Made by a program: the position numbers and the translations under genes. Below are positions 19,062 to 25,579 of a stretch of 26,037 nucleotides of DNA, piece by piece. Position 1 is the first letter of the stretch. Each line of letters opens with the position of its first letter. Source of the DNA: a virus; the IMG/VR virus record IMGVR_UViG_3300025087_000281, positions 1-26,037 of that record; one strand, 5' to 3'. Under the pieces are notes generated by a model. The model saw only the letters and a program-made list of their open reading frames with translations. It had not been told where the DNA came from and searched no databases.

Positions 19062-20168
19062 ATGGCATACGACGGAATCCAATTTTCTAACCGTGTTGAT
19101 AACTTCTCAGATCGTGATCTTTACAGAAAAGTAGTTGATAACGTATTAGTTTCCACAACTTACGCATCCCGCCTTTTAGGTATGGGTAAAAGTTTTTCCG
19201 GTAAGACAAAAGATTTTACCGTGACTCATGCCCGTGATAATCAGTTTCGTTGGTTAGGTGGCGGTGGGGAAGAGCTTTCTGCGTCTGCAACAAATAACAC
19301 TATCGTTCTTTCCTATGGTAGAACAATGGGAGTACAGCCGAAAGCGATGATTGATTTTGAAGATTTTGCCAATGACGGGGATAATTCAGTTATTGATCTT
19401 GAATCTTTCAAATATAAAGAAGCGGCGGCAGTTGTGACTCAGGAGATAGGATCAGCGGTGTTTGGAGCAGGTACAGGAGATCAGCCGGAAGGTCTTGATT
19501 CATTCGCAGACAACGGAACGCTAAAAACAACGATTGGTGGACAGTCCAAGACGACTTATACGGTTCTTAAAGGGACATATACGGACGCAAGTACCGTTAT
19601 TACTGCTGCAAAAATTTCTACTCTTGATGATGCGGTAAGCGCATCGGGATCACTTGAAGGATCACCGACGATTCGGGTAACGACAAAAACAGTCTGGAGC
19701 TTTATTGAAGAGCTTTTGACTCCGTTCCTGCAGAATCAATTTAACGCTAATCAGATGCCGAAACTTCCGCTTCGGGGTCTTGAGGTTATGGCTCCTGGGG
19801 AGTTTGGTGGACGGGCAGGATTTACCACAATGTTCTATCGCAACGTAGCTATCATTAAAGATGATAGTGCAAAAGCAGAGGCAATGTATGATTTGAATGA
19901 AAGAACATATGGATGGTTTGGAAACGACAGAGTTCCTTCCCGCTTGAAGGATCGGTATGAGAAAGTAAGTCTTTCAGAAGGTGCAGGATATGAGTCATCC
20001 GCAGCGATGGTTGATATGCCTCCTTCACCAGTTGGATGGTTCTATCGAAAAGATGAAAGTTTAGTCACTCAGCTTGGAACCGTCGCATACTTTGCAATAG
20101 TTGGAAATGTCGGTGCATGGGAGCCACGTAGAAATGGACAACTATATAATATAGACGGAATTGAGTAA
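19062..20168 (+). CDS. Major capsid protein
   Basis: This 368-residue protein follows the scaffold, has a strong promoter and its own structured leader, as expected for the most abundant phage protein. The N-terminus (FSNRVDNFSDRDLYRKVVDN) is helical. The middle has FTVTHARDNQFRWLGGGGEE and GRTMGVQPKAMIDFEDFAND, and later MAPGEFGGRAGFTTMFYRNV and GTVAYFAIVGNVGAWEPRRN. These features and the size fit an HK97-fold capsid subunit, but the fold is inferred from context. No prohead protease gene is visible beside it. Confidence 0.8.
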   Translation: MAYDGIQFSNRVDNFSDRDLYRKVVDNVLVSTTYASRLLGMGKSFSGKTKDFTVTHARDNQFRWLGGGGEELSASATNNTIVLSYGRTMGVQPKAMIDFEDFANDGDNSVIDLESFKYKEAAAVVTQEIGSAVFGAGTGDQPEGLDSFADNGTLKTTIGGQSKTTYTVLKGTYTDASTVITAAKISTLDDAVSASGSLEGSPTIRVTTKTVWSFIEELLTPFLQNQFNANQMPKLPLRGLEVMAPGEFGGRAGFTTMFYRNVAIIKDDSAKAEAMYDLNERTYGWFGNDRVPSRLKDRYEKVSLSEGAGYESSAAMVDMPPSPVGWFYRKDESLVTQLGTVAYFAIVGNVGAWEPRRNGQLYNIDGIE

Positions 20169-20182
20169 TTGAATAAAATTAT

Positions 20183-20899
20183 ATGAACACATTATCACCA
20201 TCAGTTATTACAGAAACAGGAACAGTACGACTTATAGAATTAGGTCATAGCTTGACTGAGGACTCAACGGGCCGTGTATGGAAATATGCACGGGCAGGTG
20301 GATCGAATATCGCACGAGGAGTAATGACAGTAAGTGCAGATCAGGACGCACAACGGGTTAATCTTTCCTTTGCAACTGCTCCGGCGGTAGGGGATAAAAA
20401 GGCAAGTGTGACTATCGGAACAGGGGCAGCATCCGCAGATGATTATCAGGATGGTTGGTTAGTCGTTCAAGATGGAACCGGTGAAGGCCGAGCCTACCCA
20501 ATTGAAGGACATGATGCAATCACCGCTTCAACAGCAGGAACATTCGTACTAAAAGAAGCCATTGATACGGCAGGTGCAACGGCAGAAGTGAATGTTGATC
20601 TTGTTAAGAATAGATATGATGACATTGTTATCGGACCAGGATCAGACAACCTTGATGTTGCAACGGGAGTGCCAACAGTAGCATTGACGACACTGTATTA
20701 TGGATGGGTACAAACGTGGGGAGCATGTTCAGTATGGCAGGATGAGACATCAGGAGTCGGTGCAACATTAGTAACAGGTGATGAAACCGCAGGAACGGTA
20801 GACACTGGAGCTGCAGGAGATGGATTCCTTGGTATTCAGGGGCCGCAGGGTGGAGTTGAAACAGAGTACCAGTTGGTTTATCTGATGATAGATCGGTAG
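20183..20899 (+). CDS. Head decoration/structural protein
   Basis: This 238-residue protein is Gly, Ala, Thr and Val rich and predicted all-beta. Stretches include LIELGHSLTEDSTGRVWKY, GVMTVSADQDAQRVNLSFAT and DDYQDGWLVVQDGTGEGRAY. The position right after the capsid gene and the beta-rich composition fit a head decoration or cement protein. No strong ribosome site is seen before ATG 20183, so it may be coupled to capsid translation; TATAAT 20145-20150 could be an internal promoter. Confidence 0.6.
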   Translation: MNTLSPSVITETGTVRLIELGHSLTEDSTGRVWKYARAGGSNIARGVMTVSADQDAQRVNLSFATAPAVGDKKASVTIGTGAASADDYQDGWLVVQDGTGEGRAYPIEGHDAITASTAGTFVLKEAIDTAGATAEVNVDLVKNRYDDIVIGPGSDNLDVATGVPTVALTTLYYGWVQTWGACSVWQDETSGVGATLVTGDETAGTVDTGAAGDGFLGIQGPQGGVETEYQLVYLMIDR

Positions 20900-20901
20900 A
20901 G

Positions 20902-20931
20902 TATAATGTTGACTCCCGCTTTGGCGAGGAT
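20902..20931 (+). promoter_or_regulatory. -10 box and leader hairpin before 20944
   Basis: TATAAT (20902-20907) follows the stop of the previous gene by two bases. The leader starts near 20914 and holds TCCCGC paired with GCGAGGA (one bulged A) around TTTG. The right arm overlaps the only Shine-Dalgarno-like GAGGA. Confidence 0.4.
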
Positions 20932-20943
20932 AGACATACAATT

Positions 20944-21945
20944 ATGGACGCAAAAAATTACACACCGGCATTCGGATTTGGAGCAAAAGTTTTTCCGCAA
21001 AACCTCGCTTTCTCTAACGGAATTCCCTTGATTAACAAGGTTATCTATATTGATGGAGTCAATGGCGCAGACTCAGGACGAAGCGGAAGGTCATTTAAGA
21101 CAGCGTATGCTTCTTTGTATAAGGCTCACGACGCAGTAACGACTGATAATTATGACATGATTATTGTCGCTCCCGCAGGAACAGGATCAGGATCAGGAAC
21201 AAATGAATCAGCAGCTCTGACAGGTGGACTGGTAACTTTTTCAAAGAGCCTTGTATCTGTTGTTGGTGCTCCTGCTCCAACTCGTGTCTCTCCTCGTGCC
21301 CGTATTCTTTGGGATACAGCAAGTCAGTCAACGACAACGGTAGCACTTTTGACTATTTCCGGTTCCGGAAATAGATTTGTGAATATCCAGCTTGGAACAT
21401 TTGTTGATAACAATGTTCTTTGTAAGGTAACAGGAGACAGAAATTATTTCGGTGCTGTTCATTTTGCAGGTATTGGTGACGCAACAGCAGGGGATGATGC
21501 TGATGCTAAATCTCTTTGGCTTTCTGATGCTGACGAGAATATGTTTGACGGGTGTTATATTGGTCTTGATACGATAGCCCGATCAACCTCAAACGTAGAA
21601 ATTGAGATTGACGGTCCGGCACAAAGAAATACATTCAAAGATTGTATTATTACAGGCTATGCAGATGATGCCGGACATTTATTTGTTCGTGCAGATACCG
21701 CACAGGATATGGATCGACACTTGATTTTTGACCATTGTTTCTTTATCAACCCTATAGCGTCAGCTGCAACCACTATGACGGTAGCGATGGCACTTACCGC
21801 ATCATTAGGTGGAGCAATTATTCTTTCTGATTCATGGCTTTTAGGAGCGACAGATTGGGCAGATAATTTCGCAAATGTCTATACCGCAGGAAATATGCTT
21901 GTTGCAACCGCCGCAACCGCAGGATTGATGGCTGTAGCATCATAA
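20944..21945 (+). CDS. Beta-helix-like structural protein
   Basis: This 333-residue protein has NKVIYIDGVNGADSGRSGRS followed by FKTAYASLYKAHD, the usual start of right-handed beta-helix virion proteins (DG.NG.D...G.S...P..T). Next come repeated strand-turn units: LLTISGSGNRFVNIQLGTFV, LCKVTGDRNYFGAVHFAGI, ADENMFDGCYIG and AQRNTFKDCIITGYADD. Such proteins occur as tail spikes, fibres or head appendages. The position within the head block favours a head decoration or fibre. No catalytic residues are apparent. Confidence 0.65.
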   Translation: MDAKNYTPAFGFGAKVFPQNLAFSNGIPLINKVIYIDGVNGADSGRSGRSFKTAYASLYKAHDAVTTDNYDMIIVAPAGTGSGSGTNESAALTGGLVTFSKSLVSVVGAPAPTRVSPRARILWDTASQSTTTVALLTISGSGNRFVNIQLGTFVDNNVLCKVTGDRNYFGAVHFAGIGDATAGDDADAKSLWLSDADENMFDGCYIGLDTIARSTSNVEIEIDGPAQRNTFKDCIITGYADDAGHLFVRADTAQDMDRHLIFDHCFFINPIASAATTMTVAMALTASLGGAIILSDSWLLGATDWADNFANVYTAGNMLVATAATAGLMAVAS

Positions 21946-21946
21946 T

Positions 21947-22009
21947 ATGAAAAATAAAGACGTTGTTCCTAAAAAAGAAGCAAAACAGCCCAAAAAAAAA
22001 GGAAATTAA
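21947..22009 (+). CDS. Lysine-rich micro-ORF with poly-A tract, possible frameshift
   Basis: ATG 21947 lies in a TAATATG junction and encodes the 20 residues MKNKDVVPKKEAKQPKKKGN. The frame passes a run of nine As (21992-22000). If one A is skipped, or two are added, the frame continues as KEIKQVSRVYQSHKQYDPS to TAA 22056-22058, much more like a real protein end and stopping just before the next promoter. A sequencing error in the homopolymer, a programmed slip, or a truly short peptide are all open. Confidence 0.4.
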   Translation: MKNKDVVPKKEAKQPKKKGN

Positions 22010-22060
22010 GCAAGTTTCCAGGGTATATCAATCTCACAAACAATACGACCCTTCTTAATG

Positions 22061-22069
22061 TGATATAAT
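22061..22069 (+). promoter_or_regulatory. Extended -10 promoter of 22076, leaderless
   Basis: TGATATAAT (22061-22069), preceded by AATG, is followed by six bases and ATG 22076. The spacing is identical to the promoters of groES and the scaffold gene. Confidence 0.65.
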
Positions 22070-22075
22070 ATCTGT

Positions 22076-22609
22076 ATGACAGATCGTATACAGCATAGAG
22101 ATGATAATGGTGTTACCCTCGGAATAGGCGGATTTAAGAGTCAGGCATTCTTAACGCTTGATGCTTCCAATGAAACAAAGGTAGAGCCACTTTTTAGAAT
22201 TACCGGATCAGTTGAGGTTCTTCAAATTTATGGAGTCATTACTACGGTAGTCGGAGCGAATCATACCGCAGCTTATTTGAGACTTAACGATCAAACTGCT
22301 CAATCGGATATTACGTTAAGTACTGGTACGACTATTTCAAGCGCTGCAGTTGGCTCTATTCTTGTGAAAAAAGGGTTGGCAGCAGCAGCCGTAACACTTC
22401 TTACGTCTGCTCAAGAACGGGTATCAGAGCCGACTACTCTTGAAACGCTTTATTTTTCCCCTTTCGTCATTGTTGCAAAAAATGGAGCGAATACGGATAT
22501 AGAATATGTGTATACGACAACGACTGAACCCACAACAGGCAAGATACAATTCTTTCTCGTATGGCGTCCGTTGAGCGCAAATTCAGCAGTAAGTCCACAG
22601 TCTAGTTAA
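22076..22609 (+). CDS. Beta-rich structural protein
   Basis: This 177-residue protein has a short N-terminal leader (MTDRIQHRDDNGVTLGIGGF), then alternating beta strands: LFRITGSVEVLQIYGVITTV, AAYLRLNDQTAQSDITLSTG, FSPFVIVAKNGANTDIEYVY and KIQFFLVWRPLS. Small, Thr/Ala-rich and beta-sheet like, it may be a second decoration or fibre-tip protein. It has its own leaderless promoter, which implies that the phage sets its level separately from its neighbours. Confidence 0.55.
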   Translation: MTDRIQHRDDNGVTLGIGGFKSQAFLTLDASNETKVEPLFRITGSVEVLQIYGVITTVVGANHTAAYLRLNDQTAQSDITLSTGTTISSAAVGSILVKKGLAAAAVTLLTSAQERVSEPTTLETLYFSPFVIVAKNGANTDIEYVYTTTTEPTTGKIQFFLVWRPLSANSAVSPQSS

Positions 22610-22613
22610 GGTG

Positions 22614-22622
22614 TGATATAAT
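22614..22622 (+). promoter_or_regulatory. Extended -10 promoter with short leader for 22646
   Basis: TGATATAAT lies at 22614-22622. Transcription should start near 22629, and AAGGA (22633-22637) then sits eight bases before ATG 22646, in the module AAGGAATTTACCT. This is the leadered version of the leaderless sites upstream. Confidence 0.65.
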
Positions 22623-22645
22623 AAAGAAAAGAAAGGAATTTACCT

Positions 22646-22843
22646 ATGGATGAATCTTCAAGAAAACCAATCCCCGAAGGAAAACTAAGCGCCCAAATAG
22701 TTCTTAATGATTTTTTGAAAGAAAAAGGAATCCTTCTCGGAACGCAACAGTCTGAAATTGAACGGACAGGCAAAGGATCGCTTATCATTCACCCTCCTAT
22801 TATTATCGCCGTATATGCAGATGAAACGAATAAGGTAAACTGA
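22646..22843 (+). CDS. Unknown 65-residue protein
   Basis: It has its own extended -10 promoter and a good ribosome site. The sequence has EGKLSAQIVLNDFLKEKGIL, LGTQQSEIERTGKGSLIIHP and PPIIIAVYADETNKV, a helix then two strands. It is followed closely by 22845. No family recognised; a structural or assembly role is suggested by location. Confidence 0.6.
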   Translation: MDESSRKPIPEGKLSAQIVLNDFLKEKGILLGTQQSEIERTGKGSLIIHPPIIIAVYADETNKVN

Positions 22844-22844
22844 T

Positions 22845-23489
22845 ATGGAAGAAACAAACATAGATAAAACAAGAAAGTCAGCAGATATTCAACGTGCGGA
22901 ACTAGAGCGTAAAAAGAGAGATTTATATAGAGTCTATAATCCTACCAATCAAGATCAGCAGGTTGTCTTAAACGCTGCGGTGAGTCCTGAAATATGGACT
23001 ATTAAGGCTAAAGAGGAAGCAATCGTTCCTCTTTATGTGGCGGTAAAGTATTTTGAAGAGATGAGTCAGAAGATTATTACAATTAAGTCTGATAAAGCGG
23101 TTATTGAGGAGAACGAAAAACGAACGGACAAAGGATTCTCCAAGATGGATCTTCACACGGAGCAACCACGTTTTGAATCAAGAAATCTTAAGAACATGAT
23201 GAGTAAGCGGGATCAGATTGTTGCTATTTTGAACCGTGGACTCTATCAAGAGTATGGAGTAGGAGGAAATAAGGAGAAAGTAGAGGATAAAAAGTATGTA
23301 AAAGATACGTTTGATGCAGGAATTGACCTAGAAACCAAGGCTGTGACCTCACAGGATGCCCCAGAAGGGGGTCAAACTGTAAAAGTGGAGGAAGATACCC
23401 CTGAAACCGAGGAAAGCCGTAAAGAACGAATAAAACAACAGAGAATTGAGAATATGGCTAAGGCAAGATCCATGAAAAGAAAGGAATAA
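22845..23489 (+). CDS. Unknown 214-residue protein of the structural region
   Basis: The N-terminal 30 residues are a charged helix. Residues 29-65 (YRVYNPTNQDQQVVLNAAVS, PEIWTIKAKEEAIVPLYVAV) form a strand-rich domain of a type often found in virion proteins of environmental phages. The middle has SKRDQIVAILNRGLYQEYGV. The C-terminal 60 residues are acidic then basic (ESRKERIKQQRIENMAKARS). Perhaps a head completion or internal protein. It has no motif for an enzyme. Confidence 0.6.
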   Translation: MEETNIDKTRKSADIQRAELERKKRDLYRVYNPTNQDQQVVLNAAVSPEIWTIKAKEEAIVPLYVAVKYFEEMSQKIITIKSDKAVIEENEKRTDKGFSKMDLHTEQPRFESRNLKNMMSKRDQIVAILNRGLYQEYGVGGNKEKVEDKKYVKDTFDAGIDLETKAVTSQDAPEGGQTVKVEEDTPETEESRKERIKQQRIENMAKARSMKRKE

Positions 23490-23492
23490 ATA

Positions 23493-23948
23493 ATGCCATC
23501 TGGTGTTTATATTAGAACTGAAGAATACAAAAATAACATGAGTAAAGTTATGAAAGAAAAAACGTGGATGAAAAATAATAAGGGTATTAAATCATGGCAT
23601 AATATATCTGGTCTTTCTAAATTGGGGGAACCATCTTGGAACAAGGGGAAAAAAATGCCTAGTATTGCAAAAGAGAATAGTTATAGATGGAAAGGTGATG
23701 AGGTTGGATATAATGGATTACATAGAAGAATAATTAAATACTATGGAAAAGTTAAAAAATGTTTTCTTTGTGGAATTAACAAAAAAGGACATTGGGCTAA
23801 TATAAGCGGAATGTATAAAACTTCTATAGACGACTTTGCGCCTCTATGTGTTAGTTGTCATAAACTTTATGATTTAGGAAAGTTAAATATAGATTTGTAT
23901 AATATGTGGGGCAAGGTGAGGGAGGCAAAACATGCAAATAACGGATAA
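23493..23948 (+). CDS. HNH endonuclease with NUMOD3-like motif (homing type)
   Basis: This 151-residue protein has a basic N-terminus with a NUMOD3-like DNA-binding motif (SKLGEPSWNKGKKMPSIAKE, then NSYRWKG) and an HNH domain with CFLCG (90-93), HWANISGMYKTSIDDFAPLC and VSCHKLYD (Cys119, Cys122, His123). Such proteins are typical free-standing homing endonucleases in phages, cutting related genomes to spread their own gene. It sits between two structural genes, and its end overlaps the next start by 17 bases. The gene is AT-richer than its neighbours by eye, which fits transfer. Confidence 0.75.
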   Translation: MPSGVYIRTEEYKNNMSKVMKEKTWMKNNKGIKSWHNISGLSKLGEPSWNKGKKMPSIAKENSYRWKGDEVGYNGLHRRIIKYYGKVKKCFLCGINKKGHWANISGMYKTSIDDFAPLCVSCHKLYDLGKLNIDLYNMWGKVREAKHANNG

Positions 23949-24123
23949 TTTATTTTTATCAGTATCTCGTTTCTTGGGAGTTCGGGTAACACCGGATAAT
24001 TTACGAACGAAAATAAATGACATAGCTTCAACGGGGGGTATAACGGCAAAGATTAAGACAGATACTCTCGTTGAGCTTCTTATCGCATTCAGCGAATTAG
24101 AAAAGAAGGTTGATGAACAATGA
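23932..24123 (+). CDS. Unknown 63-residue protein
   Basis: GGGAGG (23920-23925) lies inside the end of the HNH gene, seven bases before ATG 23932. The protein is soluble: NLFLSVSRFLGVRVTPDNLR, TKINDIASTGGITAKIKTDT and LVELLIAFSELEKKVDEQ, helix-rich with no Cys. TATAAT at 23899-23904 could give it an independent transcript. Function unknown. Confidence 0.6.
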   Translation: MQITDNLFLSVSRFLGVRVTPDNLRTKINDIASTGGITAKIKTDTLVELLIAFSELEKKVDEQ

Positions 24124-24350
24124 AGTCGATCTACAATCCGACGTTAGATGATTGTGAAACATGGGTAGATAAATTTGGTCCTCATCCTGAATACCATGTC
24201 CTAAAGGCCGGTGAGATAAAAGAATTTCCCGATTATGTCGCTGATCTTCTTAAAGAGAAACTCGCTACGAAAATGTTGTGGGCCAATCTACCTGCAAATA
24301 AGAATAAGGAGAAAAGATTAAAAGAGTTATATAAACTTATTGAAGTATAA
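24120..24350 (+). CDS. Unknown 76-residue protein
   Basis: It overlaps the previous gene by four bases. The order IYNPTLDDCETWVDKFGPHP, EYHVLKAGEIKEFPDYVADL, LKEKLATKMLWANLPAN is like a short beta module seen in small phage head or tail proteins (NPT...F...G...Y.L..GE...P...A..L), but I cannot name the family. A TAATATG junction follows. Confidence 0.55.
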   Translation: MKSIYNPTLDDCETWVDKFGPHPEYHVLKAGEIKEFPDYVADLLKEKLATKMLWANLPANKNKEKRLKELYKLIEV

Positions 24351-24351
24351 T

Positions 24352-24855
24352 ATGGACCTACAGAAAATCCGTGGTATTACTGAGGCTTTATCAAACGAGA
24401 TCGTTAATTTAGAACAATTTACGTCTAATTTAGAGTTAAAACAAATAGAATTGACTGATAAAGAAAATTCTCTTAACGCAAGGGAAAAATCTCTTGTAAA
24501 TCGTGAATCTGTGTTACTAAATAAAAAGTCCTCTATAGAGTTGAGGGATAAAGATATTACAAGAAATGAAACGGATTTGAAACATAAACAAGAGAAGATA
24601 GATACTGAGTGGCAAAGAATGGCTATTGAACGGGAAAAACTAGACAGGTCTATTGAGGAATATAAAAAGAATAAACTTACTCTAGATAATAAAGAAAAGG
24701 AAGTAAACAAAGCTAAAGAAGTATTTTTGACCGACTATGAAAATATGAAGAAAGAGCAGGAAGGGATGCAGGAATTAGGTAAAATGTTGAAGGTAAAAGA
24801 GGAAAAATTAAAGCAGGATCGTATAAAAGTAGATCGTTATATATCAGATATTTAG
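24352..24855 (+). CDS. Long coiled-coil protein
   Basis: This 167-residue protein is read from ATG 24352, one base after the previous stop. Almost the whole length from residue 5 on is a charged heptad-like helix (LEQFTSNLELKQIELTDKEN, NAREKSLVNRESVLLNKKSS, KDITRNETDLKHKQEKIDTE, and so on) with no Cys, Pro or Gly in the middle. This should form a long coiled coil. It could be a fibre shaft, internal virion protein or chaperone. Far too short for a tape measure. Confidence 0.6.
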   Translation: MDLQKIRGITEALSNEIVNLEQFTSNLELKQIELTDKENSLNAREKSLVNRESVLLNKKSSIELRDKDITRNETDLKHKQEKIDTEWQRMAIEREKLDRSIEEYKKNKLTLDNKEKEVNKAKEVFLTDYENMKKEQEGMQELGKMLKVKEEKLKQDRIKVDRYISDI

Positions 24856-24861
24856 GTGTAG

Positions 24862-24908
24862 TATAATAGAATAAAAGGACTTTACCTAGCTTGTAGCTAG
24901 GTATTTTT
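24862..24908 (+). promoter_or_regulatory. Promoter and hairpin leader of 24911
   Basis: TATAAT (24862-24867) predicts a start near 24874. AAGGA (24875-24879) and ACCTAGC (24884-24890) follow; the latter pairs with GCTAGGT (24896-24902) around TTGTA, then ATTTTT (24903-24908) and ATG 24911. The plan is the same as in the capsid leader. Confidence 0.6.
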
Positions 24909-24910
24909 AT

Positions 24911-25303
24911 ATGACCGCCGGAATTTTACCAAAGGATCAGAATTTTATATCCGCTATAGGCGGTACGTCCAGTCTTACCGATACTGCATCGTCCATAAGA
25001 TCATTTCAATATGATCCGACCACAAGAGGGTTGACCGTTCATGTAGTTGGGATGGATGCAATAACTATTTCACTTCCTACAGGAGCCTCTACCTCCACCA
25101 AACAAGATACCCAAACTACCCTCCTTCAAGGAATAGCGGGGTTTTTACCCTCCGCCTATGACTATTTCATTTACACATCAGGGTCAACTACGGATACTTT
25201 TGTCTTTAAGACTGGGGGTTCTGGGGGCACGACCGTATCTACGATCACCTTAACATATACAGACTCTACTAAAAAAACATTAAGTACAGGAGAAAAAACA
25301 TAA
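24911..25303 (+). CDS. Thr/Ser-rich structural protein
   Basis: This 130-residue protein is Thr, Ser and Gly rich and beta-like: ILPKDQNFISAIGGTSSLTD, FQYDPTTRGLTVHVVGMDAI and DYFIYTSGSTTDTFVFKTGG, ending TYTDSTKKTLSTGEKT. Similar small proteins often sit directly before tail fibre genes in environmental phages, so a baseplate, stopper or fibre-adaptor role is possible. Its capsid-like leader implies abundant or timed expression. Confidence 0.55.
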   Translation: MTAGILPKDQNFISAIGGTSSLTDTASSIRSFQYDPTTRGLTVHVVGMDAITISLPTGASTSTKQDTQTTLLQGIAGFLPSAYDYFIYTSGSTTDTFVFKTGGSGGTTVSTITLTYTDSTKKTLSTGEKT

Positions 25304-25304
25304 T

Positions 25305-25577
25305 ATGGCTATACAAAACAACTGGGAATCAATTTACGGAGCGTCTTTTAAGGAAGCCTACCACAAAATACTTGAAGCTAACTTTAACTATACTGACATG
25401 ACTATTACTTTAAGAATAGGTATTTACTGTGATGCGTTATCTAAGACTACGGGCAAACCTCCTATCTATATTCGCAAGGTAGTTTTGCCAATAGATGAAA
25501 AAGTAGTACCAGTTAGGAAACCCATGTACGACTATCTAAAGACCACTACTAATTACAGTGAGTCTAAAGATGTATAA
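25305..25577 (+). CDS. Unknown 90-residue protein before the fibre gene
   Basis: Joined to the previous gene by TAATATG. It has NNWESIYGASFKEAYHKILE, ANFNYTDMTITLRIGIYCDA and PPIYIRKVVLPIDEKVVPVR, a mix of helix and strands with a Tyr-rich end. The gene lies just two bases before the large fibre-like gene. Likely a virion protein by place; no family recognised. Confidence 0.55.
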   Translation: MAIQNNWESIYGASFKEAYHKILEANFNYTDMTITLRIGIYCDALSKTTGKPPIYIRKVVLPIDEKVVPVRKPMYDYLKTTTNYSESKDV

Positions 25578-25579
25578 CT

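Noticed and set aside
1217-24710. Many open frames on the minus strand, such as 1217-1426, 7876-8196, 12527-12877, 17149-17454 and 24327-24710
   Set aside because: They lie opposite strong + strand genes, have Ser/Leu/Phe-rich shadow composition, and no ribosome sites or recognisable domains.
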